From positions 230,549,943-230,613,942 of the forward strand of contig NC_084482.1 in NCBI RefSeq assembly GCF_030035675.1: DNA of 64,000 nucleotides, in the 5' to 3' direction. Position numbers and translations under genes: made by a program. A model generated the notes under the pieces. That model was not told the origin of the DNA. It searched no databases and saw only the letters and a program-made list of their open reading frames with translations. Source of the DNA: Rhineura floridana. Lineage: Eukaryota; Chordata; Lepidosauria; Squamata; Rhineuridae. Each line of letters opens with the position of its first letter. Positions within the stretch are counted from its first letter, which is position 1. This document shows positions 21,605 through 32,130 of the stretch, in pieces.

Positions 21605-23070
21605 ACAGTGATGTGGCTGCAAAAAAGGCAAATGCTATTTTAAGCTGCATTAACAGAAGCATTGTTTCCAAATTGCATGAAGTACAGTTCCCCTCTCTTA
21701 GGCAATAGTTAGGCCTCATCTTGAGTACTGCATCCACTTCTGGACACCACACTTGACATAGTATTCAGATAAACTGGAACAGGTTCAGAGGAGGGTGACG
21801 AGGATGATCAGGGAACTGGAAACAAAACCCTATGAGGAGAAAGATGGGGTTACACTCCCCCTAAAGGAGCAGGTACGTAGTTTGGGGGTCTTATTAGACC
21901 CGCTCCTGTCACTTGAGGCTCAGGTAGCCTCGGTGGCACGGAATGCATTCTACCAGCTTCGGCTGGTAGCCCAACTACGACCCTATCTGGACAGGGAGAA
22001 TCTCGCCTCAGTTATCCATGCTATGGTAACCTCTAGATTGGACTACTGTAATGCACTCTACGTGGGGCTACCTGTGAAGACGGTTCGGAAACTTCAGCTA
22101 GTGCAAAATGCTGCGGCCAGAGTTCTCACTGGGACAAAGAAATTTGACCATATAACACCTGTCCTGGCGCAGCTGCACTGGCTACCGATATGTTTCCGGG
22201 CCAGATTCAAAGTGTTGGTTCTTACCTATAAAGCCCTAAACGGCATCGGACCGCAATACCTGGTGGAACGCCTCTCTCGCTATGTACCTACCCGTTCACT
22301 ACGCTCGACGTCGAAGGCCCTTCTCCGGGTCCCAACTCATAAAGAGGCCCGGAGATCAACAACTAGATCTAGGGCCTTCTCGGTGGTGGCCCCCGAACTA
22401 TGGAATGCCCTCCCAGACGAGATACGCCTGGCGCCTTCTTTGTTATCTTTTCGGCGCCAGGTAAAAACCTACCTTTTCGCCCAGGCTTTTTAAACATTTT
22501 AAATTTAATTTTAAACCTAATATGGATTTTAATTTATAAACTCAATGGCAATTCTATTTCGGATTTTTATCATGTTATATTTTTCACACTTGCTCATATT
22601 TTAATTGTGATTTTATTTGTTGTACACCGCCCTGAGAGCTTTCTGCTATAGGGCGATCTAGAAATGTAATTAAATAAATAAATAAATAAAATAAAGAACT
22701 GGGCATGTTTAACCTTCAGAAGAGAAGACTGAGGGGAGATAGAATAGCACTCTTCAAGTACTTGAAATGTTGCCACATAGAGGAGGGCTGGGATCTCTTC
22801 TCGATCGTCCCAGAGTGCAGGACATGGAATAATGGGCTCAACTTGCAGGAAGCCAGATTTCAGCTGAACATCAGGAAAACCTCCTAACTGTTAGAGCAGT
22901 ATGAGAATGGAACCAATGACCTAGGGAGGTGGTGGGCTCTCCAACCCTGGTAGCATTCAGGAGGCAGCTGGACAACCACCTGTGAGATATGCTTTAATTT
23001 GGACTCTAGCATTGAGCAGGGGGTGGAATGATGGCTTTTTAGGCCCCTTCCAACTCTATGGTTGTAAGGG
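21605..23070 (+). mobile_element. Old CR1 LINE 3' part, split by an L2
   Basis: Plus-strand older CR1 lineage (SDVAAKKANAILSCINRSIV; FNLQKRRLRGDRIALFKYLK) in two parts, 21,605-21,840 and 22,689-23,070, around an L2. The 3' UTR ends with 'ccttccaactctatgg'. Frames are degraded. Confidence 0.85.
21841..22688 (+). mobile_element. L2 LINE 3' part inserted in CR1
   Basis: Frame with VTLPLKEQVRSLGVLLDP, SRLDYCNALYVGLPVKTVRK, LQLVQNAAARVL, PVLAQLHWLPICFRARFK and AFSVVAPELWNALPDEIRLA, then a 3' UTR with 'caccgccctgagagc' and an AAAT-repeat tail. The open frame spans 21,795-22,493 (its first codons are CR1). Same subfamily as the L2 at 46,689-49,150. Younger than its CR1 host; lacks RT core and endonuclease. 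Confidence 0.87.
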
Positions 23071-23275
23071 TGGAAAGGGGGCAGAATAACAAGCTTTGCA
23101 AGAGGAAAGAAGTGGGTCTCTCTCCAGAAGAGTGGTGAGGGAGGGTCCCCACCAGGATGGGCAAAGAAACCTCCCAGTCAGTGGAGGCAGGGGGTTTCAT
23201 GCCAGTGGGGCAGTGGAATCCACTCCAGGTATTCCCAGGGGCTATCCACGGAAACCTTCGCTGCTACCAGCTTTC

Positions 23276-23572
23276 TAAGCGGCGTCTCTGTTGATGCCTC
23301 CTGCGATCCCTGCAGCTGCCATCAGACCTCTGCAAAGGCAGACAAGTGCCGGAAAGGCTGATCCCTCTGGGGAGGGAGAGAGAAAATGTGTGGGTGGCGG
23401 GTGCAGGCATAAGGAGATCCCGGTCTCTGGAGCTGCGGCAGGAAGGGGGAGCAGCGTAGGTGGGATTGGAGGAACTGAAGGCAGCCAAAGTTTCCCTGCT
23501 CCGAATAGCTCCACTCATCCCTGCACCCGTTTCTTGCGCTGCGGGACCCAGAGCGACAGAGAAATCTAGCAG
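23276..23572 (+). promoter_or_regulatory. Candidate 5' UTR exon of the ZNF-B gene
   Basis: Sequence with several CpG ending in 'gggacccagagcgacagaga' then CTAGCAG|GTAAAG, a strong splice donor at 23,573. The style (noncoding first exon ending shortly after a CpG-rich stretch, donor GTAAAG) is typical of KRAB-ZNF genes. Small frames inside it look spurious. It lies 3.2 kb before the A-box exon on the same strand. The start is a guess. Confidence 0.4.
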
Positions 23573-23689
23573 GTAAAGGAAATGAGGGTTTAGGTTAACT
23601 TCAGCTGTTCCCTCGGAGCCTTTTTTTAAAAAATGTGCATGGCATTTTTGTGTTTAATCTGGAGAAGCATCACCGGCCAGAAAGGGGCT

Positions 23690-24250
23690 TCCGCCTCCCC
23701 GCTCGCTGTACGTGCGAAGCAGCCGAGGAGCTCCAGCCACTTTAAGGGTTAACAAACGACGACCGAGCGGAAGGAAAGGGCGCAAAGGAGGGACTTCCCT
23801 TTCCTGCCCCCCTCCCTGCGAGAAATGCATGCTGGGAGCGCCGGAGGAGCCCCTCTTCGTGCGCAGCGATATTGGCCAGCGCGGTTGCGCGGGGGGAGCC
23901 TCGAAAGAAAGGTGTGCAATTGGGGGCGGAGGGGAGGGGGAGGGGGAGGGCGGGAGAGGGCGAGGAGCCCCCTGAAGCGCCCCCGCCCCGCAGACCCTCC
24001 CGATCGGAGGCTGCAGCTCCGCCCCGTCCCGTCCGCCTCTCCCCTGGGCTGGGCTGGCTGTGGTGGGCCGGATCGAAGCATCCCTCGGAACATCTGCGGT
24101 TCCGCTGATGAATTTCGGGGCCTTCACCTTGGAGATGGAGGCGCCCCATAGTCGGAACAGAGCTAAGTAGGCAACAGTGCGCTAAATGGGCCGCTTCTGC
24201 ATGTGTCCTCGTTTGTCCTTTGGTTCAGCTGCGATAGTTTGAATAGTGAG
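23690..24250 (+). promoter_or_regulatory. CpG island, ZNF promoter candidate
   Basis: Dense CpG ('gccagcgcggttgcgcgggg' at 23,876; 'cccgatcggaggctgcagct' at 23,999). Contains 'gaaatgcatgctgggagcgc' at 23,821, a motif type common in vertebrate promoters. High CpG retention implies an unmethylated germline state and hence an active promoter. Its paralog at 12,440-12,854 has lost many of these CpG. Direction is inferred from the downstream KRAB/ZNF exons; the 23,276-23,572 exon lies just upstream, so divergent transcription is also possible. Confidence 0.55.
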
Positions 24251-24499
24251 GCTCTTCTTCCAATACTGCCCTTCTGCCAGCGCTCCCCAGTTTCCTATCC
24301 TGTTAGAATTAAAGTCGCCGTTTAATTCCGGAAAGCCGAAACGTGGCCCTGCCCTCCTTGTTTTAGGGTAGCCCGGCAGACAAACTGTTTAGCCAGTGAC
24401 GTTTTTCCTGAAATGGGTGCAGATTGGTGGGAGCTACTTCCCTCCCTCTATCTACATCAGGTGTAAGTGCCCTACCAAATCAGAGGGTGTTATCCAGTT

Positions 24500-24690
24500 T
24501 CTCCACACCACACACCTTTATGGCACATCCACAGTGTACATTGAAACATGTGGCTTCCTCCCAAGAGTCCTGGGAGTTGTAGTTTATGAAGGGTGCTGGG
24601 AATGTAGCGCAGTGAGGAAAAACTATTATCCAGGATTCATTGGGGGAAACCATGTGGTTTACATTTGTGTTGAATGTGCTTAAAATGTCT
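24500..24690. mobile_element. Fold-back MITE (hAT-like), copy 2
   Basis: Same element as 13,610-13,812 in paralogous flanks ('gtttctccacaccacacacc' ... 'tgcttaaaatgtctgg'). The CR1 scrap after it is shortened here. 24,770-25,100 shows no gene. Confidence 0.5.
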
Positions 24691-25100
24691 GGTTCTCTAT
24701 CTCTTCCACCTCCAGAATGCTATTTTTTGTAGTCAGGCAACCAGAACTGTAGACAGTATTTACTAATAGGCCACCACTCACCATATGCCCAGAGGCACAT
24801 ATTACCACATTCTTCCAAGCTGCATAAGAAGTGGATTGGACTGTGAAAGACCAACCCAAATTGTGCTTGCATTTGGACAAATTTGTAGGGCAGTCCAATA
24901 TCTCAGAGAGGAGGTCAGGTCTCCTGCTCTCCTGGTGCATTCGCTATAGCCGCCTGATTTCCCTGCTTTTTAAAGTTTGATAGGAATATTTGTTGGCTAT
25001 AGGTACGTTCTGAAAGTGCAAGGTTTTTTGCCTATTAGTGAATTTCTCTGCTTTTTAATCCAGGAAGTGCGATCCTGTGCAAGTTTGCTGAGAATGGGGT

Positions 25101-25611
25101 GATCATTTGCATGCTTATTGAGTTCAGTGGCATTTACTCCCCTGCAATCATGCTTAGAATAGGTGGAACTGACTACAGGGGATGGGAAGGGGAGAAGGTG
25201 GAGGAGGGATGGGAGGAGGACAGGTTTGATCATTTGCATGTTTATTGAGTTCAGTGGGATTTACTCCCGTGCAATCATCATGCTTAGGATAGCTACAACT
25301 GACGGGGATGTAAAGAGGGCTGGAGTGGGCAGGGGAGGAGGAAGAAGGAAGAGGGCAGGGGAGGAGGAATGGAGAGGAGAGGGGAAAGGCAGGTCTGATA
25401 ATTTGCATGCTTATTGAGTTCCATGGGATTTACTCCTATGCAGTCGTGGTTAGGATAGGTAAAACTGACCATGGGGTGGAAGAGGGGGAGGAGAGGGGGA
25501 TGGGAAAGGAAGGGGGAGGGCAGGGCAGGTTTGATCATATGCTTGCTTATTGAGTTCAGTGGTATTTACTCCTGTGCAATCTTGCTTAAGACAGGTAAAA
25601 TTGAGCCACTC
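25101..25611 (+). repeat. Four-copy tandem repeat with purine-rich spacers
   Basis: Four units start near 25,101, 25,228, 25,396 and 25,532. Each has a roughly 75-base core ('gatcatttgcatgcttattg', 'gttcagtggcatttactcc', 'caatcatgcttag') followed by a G/A-rich spacer of variable length (about 50-95 bases). The core resembles a common amniote dispersed repeat motif. No coding capacity. Confidence 0.75.
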
Positions 25612-25655
25612 TCACTGAAGGCCTTTCCACACTCCAAGCATTTATAAGTGAAAAA
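25612..25655 (-). pseudogene. Orphan zinc-finger fragment
   Basis: The minus strand reads [14 protein letters not shown]: half a C2H2 finger (both Cys, no His). It matches the finger family of this cluster and sits between the tandem repeat and a MITE copy, opposite in direction to the nearby ZNF exons. A rearrangement scrap. Confidence 0.65.
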
Positions 25656-25659
25656 AATT

Positions 25660-26700
25660 CATTGAAAGCAGGTGGCTTCCTCCCAAGAGTCCTGGGAGTT
25701 GTAGTTTAAGGGTGCTGGAAATGTAGCGCAGTGAGGAAAAACTCTTTATCCAGGGTTCGTTTGGGGAAGCCATTTGCTTTACATTTGTGTTGAATGCGCT
25801 TTAAATGTCTGCTGTGATCATATACTTCTATCTTGTCTCCACTACGCTTTTTTTTCTACAGCAAAAATCCTCAAATGTTGTGACCCTGATCAATTTGGTT
25901 GCCCATTTCTCTACCGCTTCCACCTCTAGAATGCTATTTTTGTGGTCAAGCAGTAGGATCACATCTTAGATGTGTATAATGGCATTATGATATTGGCAGT
26001 TTTATTTTCAATCTGTGTCTTAATGATCTGTCACATGGAATCCACCAATTTCATAGCTATAACATCAGTATCTTAATTGAGGCATCTACTATGACCTCAA
26101 GGTATCTTTACTGCCAGTCACCACCGGTTCACTTAGGATTTTTCACTTCTGTACATCACTTTACACTTGCTTACATTTAATTGCATTTGCAATGCTTGGA
26201 GAGTTCCTTTTGGAGTTCCTCACAATCCCTCTTTATTTTAATCACCCTGAACTTGATATCAACAGTAAAGTTGGTTACCTCACTTCTCACCCCAAATCCA
26301 TGTTGTTTAGAAACAATTTTAAAAGCACAGGTCCTAATCCTGATGATTGGCGGGGGGGGGCACTTCTTACATCCCTCCATTGGGAGAACTATTCATTTAT
26401 TCCTGCTTTCTCCTTCCCTCGTATCCCATAATTGCTGTGTTGCACTCTGTGTTTGGCAATTCTGCCTTAAATAATATTTTCCACTTCTTTTCCCAGAACA
26501 GCTAATAGGCCTCTGATTTCCCGTTTACCTTCTGTGTCCTTTTGACTTTCAAATTGTAATACATTTGCCAGTCCATATGGTAACAAGTCTTTGAGAGAAG
26601 GTATATATTTTTTATAGAAGATCAGCAATGTCACATTTGGGTTGTTTTAAGACCTCTCCGGTAGATGCCATCTGGACCTGAGATGATTTGTGGACACTAA
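25660..26700 (-). mobile_element. MITE copy 3 and ancient CR1 relic
   Basis: 25,660-25,822 is a third, 5'-shortened copy of the hAT-like MITE. 25,823-26,700 is a long, very diverged minus-strand CR1 that can be followed in order against 35,480-36,720 ('gcatttgcaatgcttggaga', 'ccatctggacctgagatgat') with many indels. It keeps the same MITE/CR1 junction as 13,812-13,825, so the two blocks are paralogous. Confidence 0.65.
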
Positions 26701-26812
26701 ATGAAAAGATCCCGCTTGCCCCATCTCTCTTCAGAGTGCGAGTGGAGGGCAAATGATGTCCACGCCTTGCCTGGGAGTATTAATGAGGAAGGCAATTGTT
26801 TTCTTCTTCCAG

Positions 26813-26947
26813 ATATGGGTTACCTTTGAGGAAGTGTCCTTGCACTTCACCAAGGATCAACGGGCTCAGCTGGATCCAGACTAGAGAGCTCTGTACAAGG
26901 AGATCGTGCGGGAGATTCATGAGATGGCAATTTATGCTGTTAGAATT
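26813..26947 (+). pseudogene. KRAB A-box exon with in-frame stop
   Basis: After acceptor 'ttttcttcttccag' the exon reads WVTFEEVSLHFTKDQRAQLD then PD-stop-RALYKEIVREIHEMAI. This is a clear KRAB A-box (consensus VTFEDVAVxFTxEEWxLLDPxQRxLYRDVMLENY). The TAG at 26,882-26,884 replaces the Gln of DPDQRALYKE, a C-to-T change. The EW pair of FTxEEW reads QR here. A clear donor after the box was not found. In an intact gene this domain binds TRIM28 (KAP1) to silence chromatin. Position before ZNF-B suggests it once served that gene; ZNF-B would now have to start downstream or skip this exon. Confidence 0.75.
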
Positions 26948-27483
26948 AGGAGAGTTTAAGGATAGCCTTCTTACTCCCTTCCTGGCACCCCTGCTTTGCA
27001 AATCTGACCCACTATGCATTTCAGATTATCGGTAGAGCTGCCATCATTTCCTGCACCCCCTTTTCCCAGACAGGAGGACTCTGGGAGGCCAATTTAGTAC
27101 TGACAGTTCTGGGATCCTAGGACAGCACCACCTGCGCTTCCCAGCCAGAGCCCTCTTTAACTTACTCTGTAAGGCGTTGCTGCCACTAATCTGAAGAGTC
27201 AGCTTTTCTTTAGCACCTCAAAATCGTTTTACCAGGTAGTGGGGAACCCACGTTTTAGCTCAAGTATCTACCTGATCCGATGTCACTACTTACCTCCAGG
27301 ATATTGGTCCTCTCAGGTGTAAAGCTGTTTGGCTGGTCCACTGCAGGCTTTTTCCTGATGGTGGATGAGGCACAAAGGCTGCATATCACAGTCCACCTTT
27401 TAAGGATATTTCTTCCCACAGAAGTTTGCTGGGCACTGGGCAATTTTGGAACAATTCAAGCGGAACTCACGTAGTGCAAGTGC
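26948..27483. other. No gene seen
   Basis: Unassigned, moderately GC sequence between the A-box exon and the RTE LINE. Short frames only; no repeat family recognised. Confidence 0.4.
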
Positions 27484-28922
27484 ATGTGTGTTATGTGCCT
27501 TAAAGTCGACTATGACTTATGTCGACCCTCAGAATCAGTGACCTCCAGTAGCATCTATCCCAAACCTCCCTGTTCAGATCTTGTAAGTTCAAGTCTGTTG
27601 CTTCTTTTATGGCAACAATCCATCTCTTGTTGGCCTTCCGCTTTTTCTACTCCCTTCTGTTTTTCCCAGCGTTATTGTCTTTTCTAGTGAATCATGTCTT
27701 CTCATGGTGTGTCCAAAGTATGATAGCCTCAGTTTCATCATTTTAGCTTCTAGTGACAGTTCTGGTTTAATTTGTTCTAAACACCTAATTATTTGTCTTT
27801 TTCACAGTCCATAGTACCCGCAAAGCTCTACTCCAACACCACATTCCAAATGAGTTGATTTTTCTTTTCAGTGTCCAACTTTCACATCCATACATAGAGA
27901 TCAGGAATACCATGGTCTGAAAGATCTTAACTTTGGTGTTCGGTGATCCATCTTTGCATATGAGGATCTTTTCTGATAGCTGCCCTCCCCAGTCCAAGAC
28001 TTATTCTGATTTCTTCACTGTTGTCTCCAATTTGGGTAATGACTGTGCCGAGGTATTGATAATCCTTGACAAGTTCAATGTCCTCTTTGCCAACTTTAAA
28101 GTTACATATCTCTTCTGTTGTCATTACTTTAGTGTTCTTGACGTTCAGCTGTAGTCCTGCTTTTGTGCTTTCCTCTTTAACTTTCATCAACATTCATTTC
28201 AAATCATTACTGGTTTCTGCTAAGAGTATGGTATCATCTGCATTTATTTATTTATTTATTAGATTTATTAGTCAACCATCTGGCTGGTTGTCCAGCCACT
28301 CTGGGTGACGTACAAAATAAAAGCATGTAATTACATTAAAACATTAAAATCTCAACAGTAATAGTAAAACCTAGCCCACCCCAAAAGCCTGTCTGAAGAG
28401 CCAGGTCTTCAACCCCTGGCGGAAGCTCATCATAGAGGGTGCATGGTGGAGATCATTTGGGAGGGAATTCCACAAAGTGAGGGCCACAATTGAAACAGCC
28501 CTCTCCCTAGTATTCACCACTGTACCTGTTTTAACTGGTGGGATGGAGAGAAGGCCTTTTGAGGTTGATCTTGTTGAGCAGCATCTCTAATGATGATGGA
28601 GGCACTCTTTCAAATAGACTGGGCTGAAACCATGCAGGGTTTTAAAGGTTAAAACCAACACCATGAATTGGGCCTGGAAAATAACTGGTAAACGGTGTAA
28701 CTCCTTTAACACTGGAGTAATGTGATCTTGCCGGAGGCTACCTTTAATCAGGCAGGCTGCCATATTCTGTACCAGTTGCAGCTTCTGGACCATTTTCAAG
28801 GGTAACCCCGCATATCTTCAATTATTGATATTTCTCCCTCCAGTTTTCACACTTCCTGCATCTTCTTCCAATCCATCTTTCTATATGATATGTTCTACAT
28901 ATAGATTAAACAAATAGAGTGT
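27484..28922 (-). mobile_element. RTE (BovB-type) LINE 3' part, split by an L2
   Basis: Minus-strand RTE in two parts, 27,484-28,240 and 28,809-28,922. It encodes the C-terminal part of the RT ORF: LMKVKEESTKAGLQLNVKNT, KDYQYLGTVITQIGDNSEEI, and FQTMVFLISMYGCESWTLKR. Frames are broken. The 3' end matches the fragment at 3,749-3,960. Confidence 0.8.
28241..28808 (-). mobile_element. L2 LINE 3' part inserted in the RTE
   Basis: Starts at a TTTATTTATTTATT tail (3' end), 'ggctggttgtccagccactc', then minus-strand sequence of the L2 C-terminal region: KMVQKLQLVQNMAACLIKGS, HITPVLKELHRLPVIFQAQF. The RTE resumes at 28,809 ('catatcttcaattattgata'). Frames are decayed outside the last part. Confidence 0.8.
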
Positions 28923-28937
28923 CGTGTTGCAGGTAAA

Positions 28938-29790
28938 TGTGATGTTCCTGTATTAATGTAAATATGGTAAGTGCTGTTTGTATAGAAGATATATGGTAAG
29001 TGGAGTGAAAGAGGAGGGGGGAGTAGATGACCGGTAGAATGCTGGATGATTGGCTGAGCGTTTGAATGGCTGGGAGTATAAATGGAAGGATGACAGTTGA
29101 ATCTGTGTGGATGTTAGTCGGTGGATGTTAGTCGGTGGATGTTAGTGGTGGATGTTAGTAGGTGGAAGTCAGTTGGTGAATGTGAGAGAAAGAAGGTGTT
29201 TGGTAGCGGATGTTAGGAGAGTGTGGAGAAAGAGGGAATTGGAGTTCTAGTTAATAATAAGTCAAGTATCACAGGAATAGATGAAACCATATGCTTACGT
29301 ACCATTATAAAAGTAATCTTGTTATTTCTGATATTTAATAAATACTATTTTGGTTTACCGAAGGCCTGATCCTTGGCTGGGGTTTTCACAGACCAGAAGG
29401 GAGGGCAAGGAAATTACCAAGGCTGAAGGGAAACAGTAACGAATGGTGGCAGTGATGAAGAGGAGATTATAACATTCATAAGTAACTAGAGCAACCCTGA
29501 GTTATATGAGTTATCTATGTAGATGCAAAGGGGTTGGGAACAGCATAAGCACAGAGTCACATAAGTAACCAGATAGAGAGAGGCTCAGACAAAGTCTCTG
29601 GGAACATTGGTTATAGGACGTGACTGGTGGTGCTGCCTAGCAGAGGGATCTAGTGAGATCTGTGCTAGAGCGGAGAGAGAAACCATAAAAAATGACAGTC
29701 CGGACTGGTGGAGTCCCTGGTGGTGCCTAGTGAAAGGTAGTAGCCACAAGAAGGTAGGAACCTGACAGGGAAGGGCGTCACAGTAACATT
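28938..29790 (+). mobile_element. Ty3-like LTR plus leader remnant (diverged copy)
   Basis: LTR about 28,938-29,440, related to 18,692-19,133 but diverged ('tgatgttcctgtattaatgt', a repeated 'ggtggatgttagt' motif near 29,120), with AATAAA near 29,337. The tRNA-Leu-like site 'tggtggcagtg' starts at 29,444, and leader sequence follows to about 29,790, where ZNF-B intron sequence begins. No gag remains. Confidence 0.75.
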
Positions 29791-30123
29791 TTGCGAGGGA
29801 GGGAGGTGATGCGAGCTGCCCTCTGGGCAGTGGAAAGGGCCATGTTTCTGTCAGACAGGATACATCCTATGTTTGTAAATTCCAGCTGTGCATAAGTACT
29901 GGGCTGTCCAGCTTAAATGGAGGAACAAGAGAGCAGATTTTCTTTGGAATTGTGTGTCTCTTTTCACAACCTGCTAAACTAACTCCGTACAAGGCCTCGA
30001 GCTTTGACAGGTAAACTCTGATATCAACAGAGCTCCCAGAAATATGTTTTCAAAGTACAAATCCTAATATATTCACAGGATTTCTCCACAGCATTTTATC
30101 TCCTTTCTGTTTCATTTCATCAG

Positions 30124-31776
30124 GATACATCTGGGGGTCCAAGGCTGAGGGAGAAGCATCTGAAGTATCACTGGAAAAAGCTGAGGAGCAGATGCAGGAG
30201 CAGAAACTGAGGAGTCAAGATGGAGCAAAGAGACAAGAGGAGAGAGAGACTCACACAGGGGACAAACCTCATAAATGCTTGGTGTGGAAAGAGCTTCAGG
30301 TGGAGTAGCCACCTTACTTCGCATCAAAGAACTCACACAGGAGACAAACCTTATAAATGCTTCGAGTGTGGAAAGAGCTTCAGGTGGAGTAGCCACCTTA
30401 CTTCGCATCAAAGAACTCACACAGGAGACAAACCTTATAAGTGCTTTGAGTGTGGAAAGAGCTTCAGTGACAGTAGCACCCTTACTTCGCATCAAAGAAC
30501 TCACACAGGAGACAAACCCTATAAATGCTTGGAGTGTGGAAAGAGCTTCAGTTGGAGTAGCACCCTTACTTCGCATCAAAGAAGTCACACAGGGGACAAA
30601 CGTTATAAATGCTTTGAGTGTGGAAAGGGCTTCAGTGACAGTAGAACCCTTACTTCGCATCAAAGAACTCACACAGGAGACAAACCTTATAAATGCTTGG
30701 AGTGTGGAAAGAGCTTCAGTTGGAGTAGCACCCTTACTTCACATCAAAGAATTCACACAGGAGACAAACCTTATAAATGTTTGGAGTGTGGAAAGGACTT
30801 CAGTCGGAGTGACCACCTTACAATGCATCATAGAACTCACACAGGAGACAAACCTCTTAAATGCTTGGAGTGTGGAAAGAGCTTCAGTCAGAGTAGCACC
30901 CTTACTTTGCATCAAAGAATTCACACAGGAGACAAACCTTTTAAATGCTTGGAGTGTGGAAAGGGCTTCAGTGACCGTAGCTCCCTTACTTATCATCAAA
31001 GGACTCATACAGGGGACAAACCTTATAAATGCTTGGAGTGTGGAAAGAGCTTCAGTGACAATAGCAACCTTACATCGCATCAAAGAATTCACACAGGGGA
31101 AAAACCTTATAAATGTTTGGAGTGTGGAAAGGACTTCAGTCGGAGTGACCACCTTACAATGCATCAAAGAACTCACACAGGAGACAAACCTCTTAAATGC
31201 TTGGAGTGTGGAAAGAGCTTCAGTCAGAGTAGCCACCTTACTTCGCATCAAAGAATTCACACAGGGGAAAAACCTTTTAAATGCTTGGCGTGTGGAAAGG
31301 GCTTCAGTGACCGTAGCACCCTTACTTCTCATAAAAGAACTCATACAGGGGACAAACCTTATAAATGCTTGGAGTGTGGAAAGAGCTTTAGTCAGAGTAG
31401 CCACCTTACTTTGCATCAAAGAAGTCACACAGGGGACAAACCTTATCAATGCTTTCAGTGCGGAAAGAGCTTCAGTCGGGGTAGCCACCTTAATTTGCAT
31501 CACAGAACTCATACAGGGGAGAAACCTTATAAATGCTTTGAGTGTGGAAAAAGCTTCAGTGTCAGTAGCAGCCTTTCTTCGCATCAAAGAACTCACACAG
31601 GGGACAAACCTTTTAAATGCTTTGAGTGTGGAAAAAGCTTCAGTCAGAGTGGCACCTTTACTTCGCATCAAAGAACTCACTCAGGGGACAAACCTTATAA
31701 ATGCTTGGAGTGTGGAAAGAGCTTCAGTCAGAGTAGCACCCTTACTTCGCATCACAGAATGCATACAGGGAACTAA
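30124..31776 (+). CDS. ZNF-B: C2H2 zinc-finger protein exon, 17 complete fingers
   Basis: Terminal finger exon of a KRAB-ZNF-type gene, a predicted nuclear DNA-binding protein. Acceptor 'catttcatcag' ends at 30,123. The linker region ([20 protein letters not shown]) matches ZNF-A and -C. Near 30,282 two bases are missing in the first finger ('ttggtgtgg' for 'ttggagtgtgg'), so the splice-linked frame fails there; the array is open from an alternative ATG at 30,220 to the stop at 31,776. One damaged and 17 complete fingers of 84 bases follow. Contact residues (-1,2,3,6), fingers 2-18: WSHS DSTS WSTS DRTS WSTS RDHM QSTL DSSY DSNS RDHM QSHS DSTS QSHL RSHL VSSS QGTS QSTS. Linkers are mostly TGDKPYK. 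Fingers 7-10 and 11-14 look like a duplicated block. Coding status is likely but not certain. Confidence 0.8.
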
Positions 31777-32130
31777 TCTTATACATGCTTGTAGTGTTGA
31801 AAGACCTTTTGTCAGAATAGCTACCTTCAGTCACATCAAAAGATCCTTTTAAGGGAAGAGATGTATAAATGCTTTGAATGTGGAAAGAACTTTAAGCAGA
31901 GTTCTGCTCTTTCTCTGCATCGAAGGATCCATACGGGGAAGCCGGGCTTCAAACAAGATTTTTATGGGGAGTTTCAGACCCCCAACAATGTCCTTCTCTT
32001 AGCTTAACCACAAACTGTTCCACTTCCCTTCAGCCCATGCCATAGAGTTGGAATCGTGGAGTGGGAGTCGGAAGCAATTTTGGGTGGAGTTGGTAGAAAT
32101 GTACCGAGTCCAACTCCGGCTTCAAAATAA
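31777..32130 (+). other. ZNF-B 3' UTR with degenerate fingers and poly(A) signal
   Basis: After the stop come two decayed fingers: one with the 'gcttgtagtgttgaaagacc' block also present in ZNF-A and (slightly changed) ZNF-C, and one reading [29 protein letters not shown]. 'aaaataaaatt' near 32,125 contains AATAAA and could be the poly(A) signal. 32,131-32,340 is unassigned. Confidence 0.5.

Noticed and set aside
23654-24151. Several overlapping Arg/Pro/Gly-rich frames in the CpG island
   Set aside because: GC-rich DNA leaves few stops; frames occur on both strands and in several phases, so they are not evidence for a gene.
25154-25538. Proline/serine-rich minus-strand frames in the tandem repeat
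   Set aside because: Translation of purine-rich spacers; periodic and low complexity.
25101-25611. CRISPR-like regular repeat
   Set aside because: Units are long and diverged with low-complexity spacers, in vertebrate DNA without cas genes; it is a tandem repeat.
30275-31852. A 525-codon repetitive frame overlapping ZNF-B in another phase, and long minus-strand frames at 30,739-31,680 and 52,127-52,642
   Set aside because: They are frame shadows of the 84-base finger repeats (84 is divisible by 3, so all frames tend to stay open); no domain is present.
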